34,327 bases of DNA from Thermoplasmata archaeon (GTDB lineage: Archaea; Thermoplasmatota; Thermoplasmata; UBA10834): assembly GCA_029864565.1 (NCBI GenBank), contig JAOTTD010000019.1, positions 1 to 34,327 on the forward strand. Direction: 5' to 3'. The notes beneath the pieces are model-generated. The model searched no databases. It worked only from the letters and a program-made list of their open reading frames with translations, and was not told the DNA's origin. The position numbers and the translations under genes were made by a program. Positions 32,386-34,327 of this stretch are shown one piece after another; position 1 is the first letter of the stretch, and every line of letters starts with the position of its first letter.

Positions 32386-33323
32386 GCAAACATCAGTCTC
32401 AGGGTCAGGAACCCCGCCACGAGCATGATGAAACTATGTCTCATGCCAATCGGAATGCTGCCCCTCTGTATAACTCCCGCCAGGATGCCATCACCCGCAG
32501 CGTGGACTATGACTGACAGCAGGAACACGAACGAAACCTCTGGGATGATGGAGACCTGTATGTTGACCCCTGGTATCTCGCTGAGCCCCTGCTCCTCCGC
32601 CTGCTCGCTGACGGTCTGGCCGGCCTCCTCCATTTTGGGGAGGAATTGCGACTGCAGTATGATTATCGTGGCTATGAACACGAAGAAGGAGATGTACACG
32701 ACCATGACGTAAGTGGACATCGTCACGCTCCTCTCCTCCTGGGTGAGGATGGTCTCCTTCGCGTCGCGGGAGACCATACTGAGGACGTCCGCAACGTTGC
32801 CGCCGGCGTCGTTCGCCTTGCGGATGATTGAGGCCATTCTGTTCACGAGAGGCGTCTTCACCCTTTCGGAGAGCAGCTGGACCGCCTCCGAGGCAGGCAC
32901 GCCCCACTCTATCTGGGCGGCCATCTTCTTGATCTCGGGCGTCAGCCTGCCGTACCTCCCTGACGACGCGACCACTATCGAGTCGGCCAGGGTCATTCCG
33001 AACCTGCCGGCCTCTGCCACGTCTCGCAGGAAGTCCGGGAGACGCGTTTCGATCTCCTGTATGTGCTTTTCCTTGGTGCTAACGTAGAAGCCATACGGGC
33101 CGAAGAACGCCAGCATCGCGAAAATCACGTAATCGATGGGGTCGAGCGGCAGGTTAAGGCTTTCCATGAAATCGAGTGCCGCCATGAATGAGAACATAGC
33201 CACGAGTGCCACGGAAACCACCAGCACGGTCTTCGTGCGGTCCGCCTGCTCCGATGAGCCAAGGAGCTGCTTCATGGCCTTCTCCTTGCCTGCCTCCTTC
33301 TTGCTCTTCGCCTCAGGAGACAT
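32382..33323 (-). CDS. GspF/TadC-type membrane platform protein
   Basis: 313 residues of the T2SSF family, the inner-membrane platform of pilus assembly. Two membrane helices lie near residues 32-55 and 63-80, followed by the cytoplasmic GspF helical domain (RLPDFLRDVAEAGRFGMTLA, AAQIEWGVPASEAV, ANDAGGNVADVL), then two or three helices at the C-terminus. It begins directly after the preceding GspF-like gene and overlaps the ATPase gene by 4 bp. It resembles the TadC-like half of archaeal TadB/TadC pairs. Confidence 0.9.
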   Translation of the reverse strand: MSPEAKSKKEAGKEKAMKQLLGSSEQADRTKTVLVVSVALVAMFSFMAALDFMESLNLPLDPIDYVIFAMLAFFGPYGFYVSTKEKHIQEIETRLPDFLRDVAEAGRFGMTLADSIVVASSGRYGRLTPEIKKMAAQIEWGVPASEAVQLLSERVKTPLVNRMASIIRKANDAGGNVADVLSMVSRDAKETILTQEERSVTMSTYVMVVYISFFVFIATIIILQSQFLPKMEEAGQTVSEQAEEQGLSEIPGVNIQVSIIPEVSFVFLLSVIVHAAGDGILAGVIQRGSIPIGMRHSFIMLVAGFLTLRLMFA

Positions 33324-34265
33324 CTATACGGCACTCTCCTTTGACATGTTCCATATGACGAATATGAACCCGAACTGCGACATCGGTATCATCAAGAGCA
33401 CGACGACGTACAGCATCATTACCATGAAACTCGAATCGCCCCCACCGACGATGGCCATGATCGCCATTATGAGCACGAGGAACAGCGGGAACGCGACGAC
33501 AACCGTGACGAACGATTCCGCCAACATCCCGAGTGTCTCCATCTGGGACTTGAGGGCGAGCTTGTTCTCCTTCTGGTATTCCTCGGCCTTCAGCAGGAAG
33601 TACGGCTTCAGCTGCCCGCCGGAGGTGGATGTGGTAATCACGCCCTGCAGGAAATCCTGGAACTTCGCCGAAGGCGACCGTTTCGCTGCGCCCTTGATGG
33701 CCGACAGGATATCGGATCCCAGCAGCTCCGTGTCCCTGGTGATCCAAGCCGCCTCTGCAGATATCTCGCCGTAGACCTTCTGCCTTGACAGCTCCTTGAA
33801 TATCACGTCGATGTTGACATCAGCTGACGCCATCGCCGATATGAAGCTCATCGCGGCCGCGAGCCTCCTGTCTATGTCTCGGGCCCGGGCTTTGGCTCTA
33901 GACGCTGGTGAACCAAGCAACATGAAGTAAGTCATTATCGGGAGCAGGAATATCGCCAGTACGGCGACCATGATCCGGACCAACATGGAAACCCCGATGA
34001 GTCCCATGAAGACGATTCCGACCCCGATGCCGACGCATATGCCGACTATAGCCATCACGACCGTGGCCATCATGACGTATGCGTAGTACTCCTCTGGCCT
34101 GATCTTCATGTGCGCCCTCAGGAGGTCATCATCCAGGCTCTGGCGTTCCTCCTCCTTTGAAGACGCGTAACCTCCCATCACCCTCCAGCTCAGATCCTGG
34201 AAGGGCGTCAGCTTGATGTACTCCGGGAGGGCGCCCTTGGTCATCCTGATCATGTGCGGCCCCAT
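33324..34265 (-). CDS. GspF/TadB-type membrane platform protein, possibly extending past the right edge
   Basis: 313 residues counted from the ATG at 34265. Membrane helices lie near residues 58-80, 85-110 and at the C-terminus (about 255-305). The cytoplasmic GspF domain shows RRLAAAMSFISAMASADVNI and FQDFLQGVITTSTSGGQLKPY. The frame stays open upstream of the ATG to the window end (20 more codons without a stop), so the true start may lie outside. The segment LTPFQDLSWRVMGGY near the N-terminus is where family members usually begin their conserved part, so the ATG at 34265 is plausible. First gene seen of the secretion operon. Confidence 0.88.
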   Translation of the reverse strand: MGPHMIRMTKGALPEYIKLTPFQDLSWRVMGGYASSKEEERQSLDDDLLRAHMKIRPEEYYAYVMMATVVMAIVGICVGIGVGIVFMGLIGVSMLVRIMVAVLAIFLLPIMTYFMLLGSPASRAKARARDIDRRLAAAMSFISAMASADVNIDVIFKELSRQKVYGEISAEAAWITRDTELLGSDILSAIKGAAKRSPSAKFQDFLQGVITTSTSGGQLKPYFLLKAEEYQKENKLALKSQMETLGMLAESFVTVVVAFPLFLVLIMAIMAIVGGGDSSFMVMMLYVVVLLMIPMSQFGFIFVIWNMSKESAV

Positions 34266-34327
34266 CTTCTCGCGTTCCTGGCCGATCCTTGTCCTGAGGT
34301 ATTGCCCCTTCTTGACCTCGACGGTCT

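Noticed and set aside
30751-32712. 653-codon open frame antisense to the secretion ATPase
   Set aside because: It lies wholly opposite conserved ATPase and TadC genes and lacks any domain; a shadow frame.

Overview
The window reads as a GC-rich archaeal chromosome, most likely from the Thermoplasmatota (a relative of Thermoplasmata/Methanomassiliicoccales; inference from gene content). The archaeal signs are AT-rich TATA-like boxes 25-30 bp upstream of starts, several apparently leaderless genes, a tRNA with a bulge-helix-bulge (BHB) intron and no encoded CCA, an OGG1-type glycosylase, an adenosine-specific kinase, archaeal short-form ThiC, an archaeal secretion ATPase with paired GspF/TadC proteins, DUF835, and many rubredoxin-like zinc ribbons. 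Bacterial-type gyrase (gyrB-gyrA) is a known acquired trait of this side of the Euryarchaeota.

Layout. 1-261 (-): N-terminal piece of a surface protein running off the left edge. 382-3761 (-): two-gene heterodisulfide-reductase-like unit, an HdrA-like protein followed by an MvhD-HdrC-HdrB fusion. 3762-4363: about 600 bp divergent non-coding region with a nested inverted repeat. 4364-9757 (+): very large Lhr helicase with a C-terminal AlkZ/YcaQ-like part. 9809-10363 (+): small membrane protein. 10358-11703 (-): adenosine-specific kinase and OGG1-type 8-oxoguanine glycosylase. 11865-13610 (+): zinc-ribbon/helical-repeat protein. 13619-15796 (-): a DnaA-type AAA+ ATPase fused to a DUF835 domain. 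15933-16032 (+): tRNA-Thr(CGT) interrupted in the D-loop by a 28-nt intron. 16106-17014 (+): zinc-ribbon Yip1-like membrane protein. 17026-18279 (-): thiC. 18700-23218 (+): gyrB-gyrA. 23339-24052 (+): KaiC/RadA-like ATPase. 24148-25149 (+): coiled-coil zinc-ribbon protein. 25257-30338 (+): 1693-residue surface protein with CARDB repeats and a cytoplasmic zinc-ribbon tail. 30643-34265 (-): archaeal type IV pilus/Tad-like secretion operon (two GspF/TadC proteins and an ATPase), with the first frame open to the right edge.

How the genes may work together. Genome maintenance is represented by Lhr, Ogg, gyrase and the DnaA-like protein; the last two are bacterial in type and lie about 3 kb apart. 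A second theme is proteins that join zinc ribbons to coiled coils, helical repeats, membrane segments or an ATPase (five of them between 11.8 and 30.3 kb), next to a KaiC-like ATPase and a DUF835 protein; this looks like a lineage-specific regulatory or scaffold set of unknown function. The most unusual items are the DnaA-DUF835 chimera, the D-loop tRNA intron with a textbook BHB motif, the helicase-glycosylase-like Lhr, and an Hdr-like pair with lost cofactor motifs and an apparent CTG start.
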